Below are positions 1-9,538 of a DNA stretch of 64,000 bases, piece after piece. Source of the DNA: an uncultured Victivallales bacterium (GTDB lineage: Bacteria; Verrucomicrobiota; Lentisphaeria; Victivallales; UBA1829); NCBI GenBank assembly GCA_944391115.1, contig CALXSJ010000010.1, positions 1-64,000 on the forward strand. The letters are read 5' to 3'. The translations under genes and the position numbers were made by a program. How positions within the stretch are numbered: position 1 is the stretch's first letter; every line of letters starts with the position of its first letter. Under the pieces are notes generated by a model. It saw only the letters and a program-made list of their open reading frames with translations. It was not told where the DNA came from and ran no database searches.

Positions 1-28
1 CCTCTTCTGTTGGAGTTACAGATAACAT
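1..28 (-). CDS. possible 5' end of a further operon gene (partial)
   Basis: An ATG at 28-26 on the minus strand is preceded by an AAAAGG ribosome-binding-like sequence and opens a frame that runs off the window edge. It lies 30 bases past the stop of the small secreted gene at 59-583, so it could be the next gene of that operon. Only about nine codons are visible, so nothing can be said about function. It could also be the continuation of a longer version of the upstream protein broken by a stop codon. Confidence 0.25.
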
Positions 29-58
29 ACCACACCTTTTCAATATTACAATATAAAT

Positions 59-583
59 TTATGCAACTTTGCTTATGGGGAACAGACCGATTTCAAATAA
101 ATCGCAGGAAGAATGCGACAAGTGGAAGAACAGCCATTCCGGCTGATTTTTGAACTGGGCTATTTTCATTGTGAGACAGCCGTTTCCCGACGGAATGGAG
201 AAAAGCGCCATTTCCATTCCGTCATGTTCCAGAACCGAGATCCCGTCGGCTGCCCGCTCCCGAAACAGCGACCGGCCGTCTTTTGTCTTGACCGAAAGAA
301 AATTCGATGTGGACCAGCTTCCCGGATTGTTGGGGCGTCTCCAGTATTCGATTCCAAACATGAAGTCGCCCCACTGACTTTGAATCAACGTGTCATCCAT
401 GCCGCCGGTGGTGATTTTGTAATTGATTTTTCCATTTCCCAGATGAAGCGTGTAAGTCGTCTGCCGGCAAGAAATTCCGTTCCGCTGAATTGTCCCGTCT
501 TTTCGTTTGATTGAGGGAACGGCACACAGTGTCATGCCGAGAATCCCGATGCCCAGAATGAGGATGATTTTCTTCATAATCAT
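59..583 (-). CDS. small secreted protein, function unknown
   Basis: A 174-residue protein with an N-terminal signal peptide (MIMKK followed by a hydrophobic run ending near LCA, about residues 3-21). The rest looks like a beta-rich domain with many Trp, Phe and Gly residues and no catalytic motif I recognise. Its ATG overlaps the TGA of the preceding glycoside hydrolase gene (ATGA at 583-580), so translation is probably coupled. An AGGTGA sequence lies just upstream; the second ATG at 577 is an alternative start with better spacing. It is the last complete gene of the minus-strand cluster that begins with the GntR-type regulator. The domain feels short, so a truncated or split protein is possible. 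Confidence 0.65.
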   Translation of the reverse strand: MIMKKIILILGIGILGMTLCAVPSIKRKDGTIQRNGISCRQTTYTLHLGNGKINYKITTGGMDDTLIQSQWGDFMFGIEYWRRPNNPGSWSTSNFLSVKTKDGRSLFRERAADGISVLEHDGMEMALFSIPSGNGCLTMKIAQFKNQPEWLFFHLSHSSCDLFEIGLFPISKVA

Positions 584-3500
584 TTCACCTTTATTTTATG
601 TTTGGCAGACAATCCTGTCGCCGCATCGCTCACCGCGATGCAATAATCCCCGACAGGATCGCCGTATGCGAAATCCAGAAGATATTCCGATTTGCCGCAA
701 ACAGTTCTGCTGCGGTTTCTGATCTCCTGTCCATCCGGACCGGTGAGAGTAATCCTGTAAACACGTCCGGAGATATCTTCCGGGCCGGAAATCCGGAGTA
801 TCACCCTTCCTCCGCGATTTACCGTCCCGGGACATTGCAGGATCGGAGGAGACTGCTTTTTTTCAAACAAGGCAAAGCAGTGGAACGGAGTTTTCGAAAA
901 ATCAAATGCAAGCCGGGGAGATTGTCCGATCAGCCCCTTCCGGCATTCATAGATATATTTGCTTTTTTTCAATTCGGCATGAAGGACCCGGCCGATATCC
1001 TTTTCCCGGCAAAGCGCTGCCAGCATTTCAAATCCTTTCATTTTCCGCGGGCGCACCATCAGGTCATTGCTGAAATCAGGAATTGCAGCCATCGCCTCAA
1101 CACCGGCCGTCTGCATAAGACGGTCCAGGAACCCGTTGAGCGGTGCGTCCGATGCGGAGTTGTTTTCCATGACAGAAAGCGATGCGTTTAAAAGAACAGC
1201 CTTTCCTCTGCCGTATTTCCGAATGCGAAGCCCGGGATTTCCGGGAACGGCGTAAGCCTTCCCCGCCCGCAAAGTCAGATTTTCCGCAGCAGCGGCGTAG
1301 GGCAGAATTTCCAGTTCCTTTGCCGTTTCAAATGTCAGATCTCCGAAAAGCGCCGCCAGCGGATTTTTCCGGCGTTTCTTCAGATTTTCATTGAGAATCG
1401 CAATGTTCGCATCCGCCACGGTGATCCCGCCTCGTTCCGTGAATGCGAGAATGGCGGCACATTCACGGTCGCTCAGGGCTGATGTCCCGCAAAGGAAAAG
1501 AATTTTTGCCGATTGCAGGCGCTCCAGCGTATTCAATGATGTAAAATTGAATCCGAGTCCCCGTTGATAGCAATAGCGGAGCAGCGGATTCAAACTCGCC
1601 TCCGGCTTTACACAGCGGCTGTCGGCTGCTGCCGCAGCAGCGGATGCATGACTGTAATGGAACAGGATCCCGTCGTCCGGAAGCGGAGTGCGGATCAGAA
1701 GATGCGCAATCCCGTAATTCAGGTCATCCAGAAACGGCATGTAATTCCGCAGATACTCCGCCTCGGAAAGATCTCCGGCATGACTGCTTTCGCTCAGAGC
1801 CGGATTGATGATAAACCAGGCATGCCCGTTGATGGCGCCCTGGATCAGGTGTTCCCACAGTTTATAGGGATAAGAGGCGCGCTGGCTGCAATATCCGCCC
1901 CACCAGATCGTCCGGATGCGATCCGCTCCGAAGGCGCGCAGCGCTTCATTCCCGATCATGTTGCTGTATGGACCCCAGAAATCCAGCCCGGCAAGCATCT
2001 TTTCCAGGTTTCCCGCGGGAGATCCTTCTGCGCCGACCCGCGCCCGGGGATCGACTTTTTTGATCTCAGCGGCAAGAAAATGATGAAGGTCCACATACAT
2101 TTTCTCCACGTATTCCCGGTGATCGTTGAAGGCGATGAGATTGCCTGTCCGCTTTGCCTCTTCGGGCCGCAGGTGCGGGACCGATGCAAAATCCGGATAG
2201 TCCGCTTCGTATTCGCTGTTCAGGTTTCCGATATCCCCGTATTTTTCCTGAAGAAAGTCCGCAAATCCTTTCCGGTCGGATTTCCCGAATCCGGCATCAT
2301 AGGTGAAATGATTCTCATCTCCGAGATTGTAAAGCACGGGACTCAGATCCTTCAGATAGGAGGCCTGGCTGCGGACCGACAGGCTCCAAAGCCGCCGGAC
2401 TTCCGGACGGCAGAAGGATTCATCCCCGCCCAGTTCCCTCCAGTCTTTCCTGTAAGCCTGCGGCAGAAACCACCAGCGGGGAAATCTGACTTCCCCCTTC
2501 GGACCTGCGGTAAGTTCGATTCTAGTCACATACGGGCAGATTTTTTCATTCCGGAATGCGGTTTCATCTTTTCCCTTTTTAAAAAAGTGCAGCGCGATGT
2601 TCCAGCCCAGGCGGTCAATGATGCGTTCCCCGAAGGCCGGATTGAAGGTGCAGCCCACATGTCCCCAGGTAATCTGGATGTAATCCTCCAGCGAATAATC
2701 AGGAAACAGAATTTGACATTCCGCATGTGCACTTTCCCCTTCCGCATTGGAAACCGTACAGCGCAGATATCCCCCGATTGCGGGCATCCGGTAATTCTGC
2801 ATTTCAAAAGAAATCTCCTGTGCGCCTTTCGGAACGGACAGCATTTTTCTGGACCATATATTGCGGTAAGGGGCATCCAGAAGTTCAGCCTGAACTCTGA
2901 GGTCCGTCTTTGCGGCAGAAGCGAGTCTCAGTTTCCCGCGGAAGGGACGTCTGTCATTCACAACCCGGGGAGCCTCGACAGAAAGAGCGCCGAAGGCGGA
3001 CTCCACAAGAAAAGGATGCGTCATGAAAGCGGTCAGTTTTCCTTTTTCCCGGAGCAGAAAATCGGCCGCATATTTTCCAGCAGGAAGCCCCTGAAAATCC
3101 AGATTGTTCCGAATGACAGCATTCTCCTGATTCCGAATCCTTCCGGAAGCATCCGTCCCAGGAGGGGGACTCATGATGAAAGCCCCCCGATCTTTCCGGA
3201 CCGGAATGGCAGGAATTTCCCATCCGGATGCATAATACAGCAGACGGGCCAGAAAAACCTGAGAGGTTTCATACTGGAAAAACCAGTCATAATCATATTG
3301 GAAGAAAGGCGTCAGTGCGACGCCGTCCTGATATCCGGCCCCATAATCCACCTCGATGATCCGTCCTTTCCCGAAGCGCCACGCATTGAAAATGCGTTGC
3401 TCAAAATCGTTTGGACGGACACCCGGCAATTCCGATGCAAGAGACACCCATTCCGGGCGCGGCAGCGGTTCCGCATAAGGTTTGCGGTATGGTATCCGCT

Positions 3501-3984
3501 CCAGTTTTTTCCATGATTCCCGCGACTGGATCCTGACAAGTCCGCATCCATTCCGGATCATGGACAGAAGACGGAATTTCTGTTCATCCGGCAAAATGGA
3601 GAAATGGACATTTCCCATGACGACGATGTCATAGTTCTTTTCCAGTTCCCGTTCCAGTTCATTCAATTTTTCCGCCGAGGACAATCCCTCGACCTGATTC
3701 GCATAAATATCATCCGATCCAAGCGCCTTTTCGGAAGCGGTAAGCACCGTTTCACAGAGGAATCCGGGAAAGCGCTGCCGCAGTTCAATGATCTCCCTTG
3801 ACGCTGTTTGCGGCAGAATGAACAGCACTTTCCTGCGAGGCAGGTCGGATTTTTCATCCCAGGCCGCATGGGGGGTCTTCAGAGTCATACGCGCCTCATT
3901 TACATAGCTTCCCTCATGTTTGGCCAGGAGCGGCAGAAGCCATGAGAATGAAAAGAGAACCAGGAAAAGTGTCTGTTGTTTCAT
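580..3984 (-). CDS. large secreted glycoside hydrolase-like protein, GH42-like barrel
   Basis: A 1134-residue exported protein. I chose the ATG at 3984 because a signal peptide (MKQQTLFLVL to LLPLLA) follows directly and GGAAGG precedes it; the longer frame upstream has neither. An N-terminal amidotransferase-like alpha/beta domain (about 45-160) is followed by beta-sandwich sequence (about 270-420) and a TIM-barrel region (about 430-720). In the barrel, the motif NLGDENHF near residue 555 resembles the Asn/Asp-Glu acid-base strand of clan A hydrolases such as GH42. A Rossmann-like segment (about 750-930) matches the GH42 trimerisation-domain layout, and a beta domain ends the protein. The specific sugar target cannot be read from the sequence. 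It sits in the operon with a CBM9-like protein and a pseudopilin. Confidence 0.7.
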   Translation of the reverse strand: MKQQTLFLVLFSFSWLLPLLAKHEGSYVNEARMTLKTPHAAWDEKSDLPRRKVLFILPQTASREIIELRQRFPGFLCETVLTASEKALGSDDIYANQVEGLSSAEKLNELERELEKNYDIVVMGNVHFSILPDEQKFRLLSMIRNGCGLVRIQSRESWKKLERIPYRKPYAEPLPRPEWVSLASELPGVRPNDFEQRIFNAWRFGKGRIIEVDYGAGYQDGVALTPFFQYDYDWFFQYETSQVFLARLLYYASGWEIPAIPVRKDRGAFIMSPPPGTDASGRIRNQENAVIRNNLDFQGLPAGKYAADFLLREKGKLTAFMTHPFLVESAFGALSVEAPRVVNDRRPFRGKLRLASAAKTDLRVQAELLDAPYRNIWSRKMLSVPKGAQEISFEMQNYRMPAIGGYLRCTVSNAEGESAHAECQILFPDYSLEDYIQITWGHVGCTFNPAFGERIIDRLGWNIALHFFKKGKDETAFRNEKICPYVTRIELTAGPKGEVRFPRWWFLPQAYRKDWRELGGDESFCRPEVRRLWSLSVRSQASYLKDLSPVLYNLGDENHFTYDAGFGKSDRKGFADFLQEKYGDIGNLNSEYEADYPDFASVPHLRPEEAKRTGNLIAFNDHREYVEKMYVDLHHFLAAEIKKVDPRARVGAEGSPAGNLEKMLAGLDFWGPYSNMIGNEALRAFGADRIRTIWWGGYCSQRASYPYKLWEHLIQGAINGHAWFIINPALSESSHAGDLSEAEYLRNYMPFLDDLNYGIAHLLIRTPLPDDGILFHYSHASAAAAAADSRCVKPEASLNPLLRYCYQRGLGFNFTSLNTLERLQSAKILFLCGTSALSDRECAAILAFTERGGITVADANIAILNENLKKRRKNPLAALFGDLTFETAKELEILPYAAAAENLTLRAGKAYAVPGNPGLRIRKYGRGKAVLLNASLSVMENNSASDAPLNGFLDRLMQTAGVEAMAAIPDFSNDLMVRPRKMKGFEMLAALCREKDIGRVLHAELKKSKYIYECRKGLIGQSPRLAFDFSKTPFHCFALFEKKQSPPILQCPGTVNRGGRVILRISGPEDISGRVYRITLTGPDGQEIRNRSRTVCGKSEYLLDFAYGDPVGDYCIAVSDAATGLSAKHKIKVK

Positions 3985-4016
3985 GTAAATCCTTCCCTTC
4001 AAAAAACTTTCATGAC

Positions 4017-4048
4017 GCGATGCCCGGCATCGCAAGATTCTTTGCAGG
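4017..4048 (+). repeat. fragment of the dispersed multi-hairpin element (copy D)
   Basis: The 173-base gap between the CBM9-like gene and the large hydrolase gene contains a perfect 7-bp hairpin GCGATGC-ccg-GCATCGC at 4017-4033, followed by an A/T-rich stretch and TGCAGG. Stem, spacing and TGCAGG match the first part of the element at 44065-44101. The remaining hairpins are absent, so this is at best a truncated relic. On the minus strand it lies in the transcript between the two genes and could act as a processing or partial termination site. Confidence 0.4.
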
Positions 4049-4157
4049 CAATATATTCCATGCCGTACGTTTTGATGCAGAAAAACTCCCGCGAAAGATA
4101 AGAAACACAGGGAGACCTCTTCTCCGCATCCGATCTGTTTTCATTTCTCCGTCCGAT

Positions 4158-5210
4158 TCAGTTCAGCGTTTCCTCCAGCGCTATTTTCCACTTGAGCTTC
4201 CGATAACGTTCCTCCAGACGGAAGATCTGTTGCAGGAGATAAAAATTCCGCTCTTTCTGCTTTCTCAAAAGGTTCTGCTCCTGCTTCATCGCATTCAGTT
4301 CAGCATGAAAACGACGCCATTCAGGCTGTGTCCGGATTCTCTCCAGTTCCCGGGAGACTGCCTCCAGATTTCCGAATGCATCCCGGAATGCATCTTCCGC
4401 CTTCTTCAGCGCATGGACGCCTTTCTGTCGCAGTATCAGAGTATCTCCGAACTGCATTCCCCATGGTTCTTCTGCGGAACGTCCCAGGCGGGCGGCAATC
4501 TTTTCCGCTGTCACAGACTCATTTTTCCCCTTGAAATAAAGGTAGCCGAATTTGCGCGGATTGGAATAGCCGCCCAGCAGAGAACTTGTGACTCCGATAA
4601 AATTTCCGCTTGTATAGGCAAAACGGACATGGCAAAACATCCAGAGATCGGAAACATCCGCCTTTTCCGGCAAATCGCTCCAGGGGAAAAAGGCTTCGAT
4701 ATTCCATCTGTCTTTTTCAATTGCGGTACGTGCGGTCCAGCCGGTTCCGCTCCAGTCGGTCTGATAAACCGCAGCATCCATCCGCCGGAAATCCATGCGT
4801 GTCCCGATGCAGTTGATTTTGAAGCAATGATAACTGATTCCGTTTGCCCTGGCATCAAAAAACAGCTCGGCGCAGTCATCCCGCCAGATGTTTTCATTGT
4901 CAAAATCCGTGATCCTGCGCTGCAATTTTTCCGGATGCGGTTCGAAATTTACAATTCCGAGATAAATCCCCCGGTTGTCATAGAGCATGCGGAATTCCGT
5001 TCTGATCTTTCCCGGTTCCGGAAGAGGCCGGTTGAAAGTCAGATAATTGGAAAATACCGCTGCTTTTCTCCAGACGGCTTCGTCAAGTTTCCCGTCTATC
5101 ACGGGCGGCGGACCTGATAGAGGGTCAACGATGTAAAATGACAGTTCACGCGGCACGGCTCCCAGAAGCAGGGTTGCACTCAGCAGGGTGAAAATCAGCA
5201 ATTTCTTCAT
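4158..5210 (-). CDS. secreted CBM9-like carbohydrate-binding protein with coiled-coil tail
   Basis: A 350-residue exported protein with a signal peptide at residues 1-18. Residues about 25-245 carry the family 9 carbohydrate-binding-like fold (the DUF1083 type): PPVIDGKLDEAVW at the start, then EFRMLYDNRGIYLGI, the conserved WRDDCAELFFDA strand and FPWSDL near the end. The last hundred residues are charged and helical, probably a coiled coil. It starts three bases after the pseudopilin stop with AAGGAATG as ribosome-binding site, so the two are co-translated. No catalytic residues are evident; the likely role is binding polysaccharide at the cell surface for the hydrolase encoded downstream. 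Confidence 0.78.
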   Translation of the reverse strand: MKKLLIFTLLSATLLLGAVPRELSFYIVDPLSGPPPVIDGKLDEAVWRKAAVFSNYLTFNRPLPEPGKIRTEFRMLYDNRGIYLGIVNFEPHPEKLQRRITDFDNENIWRDDCAELFFDARANGISYHCFKINCIGTRMDFRRMDAAVYQTDWSGTGWTARTAIEKDRWNIEAFFPWSDLPEKADVSDLWMFCHVRFAYTSGNFIGVTSSLLGGYSNPRKFGYLYFKGKNESVTAEKIAARLGRSAEEPWGMQFGDTLILRQKGVHALKKAEDAFRDAFGNLEAVSRELERIRTQPEWRRFHAELNAMKQEQNLLRKQKERNFYLLQQIFRLEERYRKLKWKIALEETLN

Positions 5211-5213
5211 GCT

Positions 5214-5930
5214 TTACATTCCTTGAAAATTGGATTCGTTCATATCATGTCCCGTATTGAACCAGGTAAGTTTCAGTGTATTTACAGAAATTGAGGGATA
5301 GGATTCGCGGCAGGGAACACGCAGACGCTGACGCACTTCGCCGTGCCCGTCGTGAAACATGACGGACAGGGAATTCCGATGTCGGAAATCCGCCGCAGTA
5401 TTTGCTGTTCCCGATGCAGAGTATTCATAGCGGTAGCCATTCCGTGTTTCCAGAAACAGAGCGGTATGAGACGGTTTCTTGAACACCCGGGTTGCCAGGG
5501 TTGCCTTGCCGTCAAGATAAGCATCTTCATTCGGTGCGTAGGAATCATAGCCGGGTTTCTGACTGGGACAGACGCTCGCCTTGAGTGTCCTTCCAGTATT
5601 TCCATGAAGCAGTTCGTCCCGCAAAAAATCACTGAAAAATGCCCAGTTGGTCGGAGTCGCAGGTTCCGAAATTCTGTAATTCTTGCGGGAGGGATAATAT
5701 CCGTATGAATCCTCATACAGCCGGAAAAGAGTGTAAAAGGTTCTTTCATTGTTCATGCAGAAAATCCGATATGCCGCATCCCGGGCTCTTCCCAGAACCG
5801 GCAAAAGAAGGGATGCCAGAATCGCAATGATTGATATGACAACAAGAAGCTCAATCAATGTAAATTTATTGGAGAGCCTGGCCTGGCGGTGATCCGTATC
5901 AGGCCGTATGAAATACCCTGATAATGACAT
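5214..5930 (-). CDS. pseudopilin with H-X9-DG motif
   Basis: A 238-residue protein with a prepilin-type N-terminus: [20 protein letters not shown] at about residues 23-42, preceded by a 22-residue basic leader. The residue before FTLIE is Lys (SNK), not the Gly normally needed by prepilin peptidase. Near the C-terminus, a His, exactly nine residues and then Asp-Gly-His form the H-X9-DG motif (TIGR04294-type prepilin-processing-associated domain). The globular part is otherwise typical of Lentisphaerota/Planctomycetota pseudopilins. It lies 14 bases after the regulator gene and 3 bases before the CBM9-like gene, in one operon. It probably acts in the inner membrane and periplasm; whether it helps export the neighbouring enzymes is inference. 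Confidence 0.85.
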   Translation of the reverse strand: MSLSGYFIRPDTDHRQARLSNKFTLIELLVVISIIAILASLLLPVLGRARDAAYRIFCMNNERTFYTLFRLYEDSYGYYPSRKNYRISEPATPTNWAFFSDFLRDELLHGNTGRTLKASVCPSQKPGYDSYAPNEDAYLDGKATLATRVFKKPSHTALFLETRNGYRYEYSASGTANTAADFRHRNSLSVMFHDGHGEVRQRLRVPCRESYPSISVNTLKLTWFNTGHDMNESNFQGM

Positions 5931-5944
5931 GGAAATTCGTCCCC

Positions 5945-6982
5945 TTATAAATAGTTATGAAATTTGCAATGAAAAATGTATTCCCCCGGTTTCCAGACAG
6001 GCTTCAGCATTTCCTCTGTCATAAAATCGCCGATCTCCAGGAAAGGAACCTCCAGAACACTCTGACGGGGATACCTTGCGGAAAAAGCGGAATCACGGGA
6101 AAAAGTTACCAGTTTCATTCTTTCTGGAAGACCCAGGTCATAATTCAGAGACTTTCCGGGATGATGTTCCGGCATCGGAATATCCAGAATTACGCCATCC
6201 GGAACATGCTTCAAGCAGAATGAGCGGACCGCGGAGAGTTCTTTGTCATGTGCATCAAAGAACAACGTCTCCAAACCGCGCCGCTGCATTGCCCGGCGAT
6301 ATCCAAGGCTCCGCATGTTGTCATCATTGAAGCAGTAGACCCCAGCATAGGCGATCCGTCTGCAATGTTTTTCAAGAAATGCATCCACAACCTCGTCCAT
6401 GGAAGGGAGATAATCCACAAATCCCCTGATCCATCCGGAGGAATCTTCTTCGTGCATGTGATAGGAGGTTGTCCGAATAAGTCCGACTTTGACTTTTCTC
6501 GCTTTCAGATAAGCAAAGATTTCCCGATACCAGCGGCTGTAAATCATCACACGGCTGCATTCATTCAAATGGGATAGCAGCTGCAGGTCAATATCATTGC
6601 AGCTGTTTGTTCTTGAAAAGGGTACCACTTCCACACGCCAGCCATATTTGCCGGCGACTGCAATTGCACGGAAAAGAAGATTCAGGAGCAGATGATTGCC
6701 GTTGAGGGACTCAGACAGATAATCCGGAGATGGCACAAGAAAAGTTAAAACAGGATTTTCACGGGGAATCTCGCAAATCAGTGTCCCTTTGCCGTGCGCC
6801 CTGGTAATCAGCTGGTCCGCTTCGAGATAAGCCAGCACTTTACGGATTGTCTCCCTGGCGACATGAAACCGCAATGCCAGTTCACGCTCACTGGACAGAA
6901 AAGTACCCGGAAGCAGTGCACGTGTCTGAATTTCTCCGGCAAGCACGTCGTAAATTCTTTTCTGGCATTTCGAAATTTTCAT
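5945..6982 (-). CDS. GntR-type HTH / LacI-like sensor transcriptional regulator
   Basis: A 345-residue regulator. Residues 1-72 form a GntR-family winged helix ([22 protein letters not shown] and the wing ending in HGKGTLICE). Residues about 75-345 look like the periplasmic-binding-protein-like sensor of LacI regulators, the combination known from AraR. It therefore probably binds a sugar and controls its own operon. It is the first gene of the minus-strand cluster reaching to position 59. The start is set by AGAGG ten bases upstream and by a consensus promoter at 7009-7037. Confidence 0.88.
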   Translation of the reverse strand: MKISKCQKRIYDVLAGEIQTRALLPGTFLSSERELALRFHVARETIRKVLAYLEADQLITRAHGKGTLICEIPRENPVLTFLVPSPDYLSESLNGNHLLLNLLFRAIAVAGKYGWRVEVVPFSRTNSCNDIDLQLLSHLNECSRVMIYSRWYREIFAYLKARKVKVGLIRTTSYHMHEEDSSGWIRGFVDYLPSMDEVVDAFLEKHCRRIAYAGVYCFNDDNMRSLGYRRAMQRRGLETLFFDAHDKELSAVRSFCLKHVPDGVILDIPMPEHHPGKSLNYDLGLPERMKLVTFSRDSAFSARYPRQSVLEVPFLEIGDFMTEEMLKPVWKPGEYIFHCKFHNYL

Positions 6983-7000
6983 TTTTATACCTCTGGTCTA

Positions 7001-7037
7001 CATTTTATATTATAAATGCAAATTATTTCTTTGTCAA
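7001..7037 (-). promoter_or_regulatory. consensus promoter and candidate operator of the GntR-type gene
   Basis: On the minus strand, TTGACA at 7037-7032 is followed after exactly 17 bases by TATAAT at 7014-7009: a perfect sigma-70-type consensus about 25 bases upstream of the regulator's ATG. The -10 box lies inside an imperfect palindrome (CATTT...AAATG, 7001-7018), a plausible site for autorepression. A promoter this strong would normally need tight control. Confidence 0.75.
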
Positions 7038-7207
7038 GAAGCCACCAAGAAAAAAATAAATTTTTTTGACATGCTGCCATCTGGCCTGAGGGAAGAAAAA
7101 GGGAGAGGAAAAAAGCAGATATGCCTGTTCCCTCCTGGAGTCCATTCTCACGATTGCATCAATAATCAGGCAAATGAACTGCCCTGGCACAGAGCAGGCG
7201 AGGGTCT
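7038..7207. other. intergenic stretch, no gene seen
   Basis: Between the GntR-type promoter and the dispersed repeat I see no coding frame with a ribosome-binding site. The first 30 bases are very A/T rich; the rest is ordinary. A weak inverted repeat (CCCTGG / CGAGGG type) near 7182-7204 adjoins the multi-hairpin element. It may be the diverged distal part of that element. Confidence 0.4.
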
Positions 7208-7307
7208 GGGATTTCGCCTGTGGCGACCAGCTTACGCAGCTGGATTGAGAGTCCTGCATGAAGCCGTTTTGCGATGCAGAGTATTACGGTATTATCCTAA
7301 ATTTTTT
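7208..7307 (-). repeat. dispersed multi-hairpin element, copy A
   Basis: Read on the minus strand, this 100-base stretch aligns with 44045-44154 from AAAAAATTTAGG through to GGCGAAATCCC. It keeps hairpins TCGCC-tgt-GGCGA (7214-7226) and CCAGCT-tacgc-AGCTGG (7227-7243). The GGACT hairpin is shortened, and the GCGATGC hairpin is degraded (GCGATGC with GTATTAC). It lies just downstream of the GH78 rhamnosidase stop and reads in the same direction as that gene, so it would form a structured 3' untranslated region. No coding capacity is evident. Confidence 0.75.
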
Positions 7308-7376
7308 AATGACCTGATCCCATGGAAAAAGCGATCCATAGAGATTCCCATGAAAATCCTGAGGATTGACATCCTG

Positions 7377-9419
7377 TCAGGCGGGTATGGAACCTTTCCC
7401 CCGCAAAATGCGCCCATTGCATTCTGCAGTGCATCCCGGAGGAAGATCGAACAAAATCTGCTTTTCCCTTCTTACAATCTCAATGTTTCCCTGCGGTGCC
7501 GGAATCGTAAGAGCCGCCCACTCCAAGCCCCCCGCGACAGGCGCAAAACGGAAATGTTTCCAGCCGTCGGAAAGAATTTCCAGCCCGAAAAGAGCGCGCG
7601 GCAGGAATGCCGCAGGCCCCGCACTCCAGGCATGACAGAGACTTTTCCCGAAATGACGGTTGTAAAACATATACACTGAAGCATCTTTTTCTTCCGGATC
7701 GCAGGCCTCCCAGAATGTTGTGGCGCCGGCAGCGATCATGGCGCCCCAGTAACGCTTTACCCGTCTCAGCATTTCCGGCACTGCTTTGAGCTGCGCCAGT
7801 GCGAGATTCTCAAATGTCGCCATATAGGGTGTTCCCACAGGAGAAAATGCACCGCCCAGAAGCACGGAACGGACGGACGGCAGCTGCGTGCGTTCGGCGA
7901 TACCCGAAAGAACGCTGAAAAACTGTGCATGGCGTGATGCAGTGGGAACAGGATCGTCTGAAGGAAGCAGCCAATGCCCCGCTTCTGAATTCCAGGCGCG
8001 CTTCCGGAGAGTGCGCTTCAGTGTATGCGCCGTTTTCCGCCATCTTGCCGCAGAGGATTCCTCTCCCAGTCGTTCCGCCAGGCTGGACGCGGAAATCAGC
8101 GCCCAGTGCCAGAGCATCTGCAGTGCAGTATGTTTTTCGCACTTCACCCAGTCGATGAAAATCCAGTCCCCTGCATCGGGAATCAGGATCCCTTCCTCTG
8201 TACATTGGGATTCCAGACATCCCATCAGGTTCCGGATGCGCCGCCATTCCTTCCGCAGATATGCCGCGTCAGCAAAATAAAGCTGAAAACAGTGATGGCA
8301 AATCACCCACCAGAGGGAATAATCGACAATGCCGTTCAGATGGCAACTGGAAATTCCGCCCCGCCCAAGAACGCTCAGCGTTTGACGGATGATTTCCGCA
8401 TCGGCAAAAACATATGCGTCTACCATTAAACTGACCATCAGGTCCCCGACCCATGGCAGACGATCCCGCTTCAAACCGTCGAGCAGAAAATCCCGCATGC
8501 AGAGACGCAAGGTGTAGGCGCTGCGGCACCAGATATCGTTCAGCAGCGGATCGGAACAGGCAAACGCTCCACGGTAGCATTCCGGGCGGAATTCCGCAAG
8601 ACATGTGACTTTTTCCACCGTTTCCGCCCGGACATACCGAAATGCAAGCGAATCACGGCTCATCCACCGATCATCGCCGACTCTGACAATTTCCACGGAC
8701 TGTTCCTGATCTGCTTTTTTTTCATTCAAGGCCTCCTCCTCCGATTCCCCAACCGAGAGAGACGGTGTTTCCCTTCCATGCAGAAGAACTTTTCCATAAA
8801 GTTCCACTCCGAAATCAAAAAGCCTTCCAGCTTTGCCGCGCGGGGTGATTTCCCGGATTCCGGCACATTTTCTCTCATGCGGAGCCGTTCCATCGCGAGA
8901 CGGCTGGAATTTTGCGGGGAGGTGCCGCCTGGTCCCGTTGCTGCATTCCCATAACCCGTCGTCACTCCGGCAGGAGGCGGAAACAACCTGCAATCCGGGA
9001 AGTTCATTCCTGGAGGAGAGGGTAATCCGCAGACAGGAATCCGGTAAAAAACCTTCGGGAATAACGACTCTGTGAAGGTTGCTCCTCTGTTCCGCATGGT
9101 AAATCTCCACTCCGTCGATATCCACAGTGACATCGCCGCATGCACGGAAGCGGAGTTCCCGACTCTGCGCAAGCGGATGATAAAAACGGATTTTTTCCGC
9201 ATGGCGGTGAAATTCTCCGGGATAGCCGACCTTTAATCTGCTCTCTTCCACCAGCGACCGGAGTCGTTCCAGACGATAGCATTCCAATTCCAGTTCGCCA
9301 TAAAGCCAGGGAGCGGCATGAGGGTCGTCGTCCGGTTCCGGCTGCAGCTTTGACGCGGAATACAAGGGATCAATCTGCGATGAAAGCGAATGCCTGTGGG
9401 CAAACGATAATTTTTCCAT
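7377..9419 (-). CDS. intracellular alpha-L-rhamnosidase, GH78
   Basis: A 680-residue protein without a signal peptide. The (alpha/alpha)6 catalytic domain is shown by DGLKRDRLPWVGD near residue 310, matching the GH78 acid-containing DG-KRDR-W-GD motif, and by GATTFWE near 566. Beta-sandwich sequence precedes it and a small beta domain (residues 600-680) follows, as in GH78 enzymes. It should remove terminal alpha-L-rhamnose from imported oligosaccharides in the cytoplasm. I chose the ATG at 9419, with AGAGA upstream, over a TTG six bases earlier. A TATAAT at 9467-9462 without a good -35 box suggests control by the divergent AraC gene. Confidence 0.85.
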   Translation of the reverse strand: MEKLSFAHRHSLSSQIDPLYSASKLQPEPDDDPHAAPWLYGELELECYRLERLRSLVEESRLKVGYPGEFHRHAEKIRFYHPLAQSRELRFRACGDVTVDIDGVEIYHAEQRSNLHRVVIPEGFLPDSCLRITLSSRNELPGLQVVSASCRSDDGLWECSNGTRRHLPAKFQPSRDGTAPHERKCAGIREITPRGKAGRLFDFGVELYGKVLLHGRETPSLSVGESEEEALNEKKADQEQSVEIVRVGDDRWMSRDSLAFRYVRAETVEKVTCLAEFRPECYRGAFACSDPLLNDIWCRSAYTLRLCMRDFLLDGLKRDRLPWVGDLMVSLMVDAYVFADAEIIRQTLSVLGRGGISSCHLNGIVDYSLWWVICHHCFQLYFADAAYLRKEWRRIRNLMGCLESQCTEEGILIPDAGDWIFIDWVKCEKHTALQMLWHWALISASSLAERLGEESSAARWRKTAHTLKRTLRKRAWNSEAGHWLLPSDDPVPTASRHAQFFSVLSGIAERTQLPSVRSVLLGGAFSPVGTPYMATFENLALAQLKAVPEMLRRVKRYWGAMIAAGATTFWEACDPEEKDASVYMFYNRHFGKSLCHAWSAGPAAFLPRALFGLEILSDGWKHFRFAPVAGGLEWAALTIPAPQGNIEIVRREKQILFDLPPGCTAECNGRILRGKGSIPA

Positions 9420-9538
9420 TTGCAAATCTCTTTTCTGCTTTTATATTGATCTTCAATCGATATTATATTCGGAAGGAAAATAAAAAACATGGCTGAATTT
9501 TACTTTTGCATGTACAATTTTAATTTTTGAGCCGTTGC

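Noticed and set aside
1564-3516. 650-codon open frame on the plus strand
   Set aside because: It is antisense to the large hydrolase gene, has no export or family motif and no ribosome-binding site; long antisense frames are common in this G/C-rich coding DNA.
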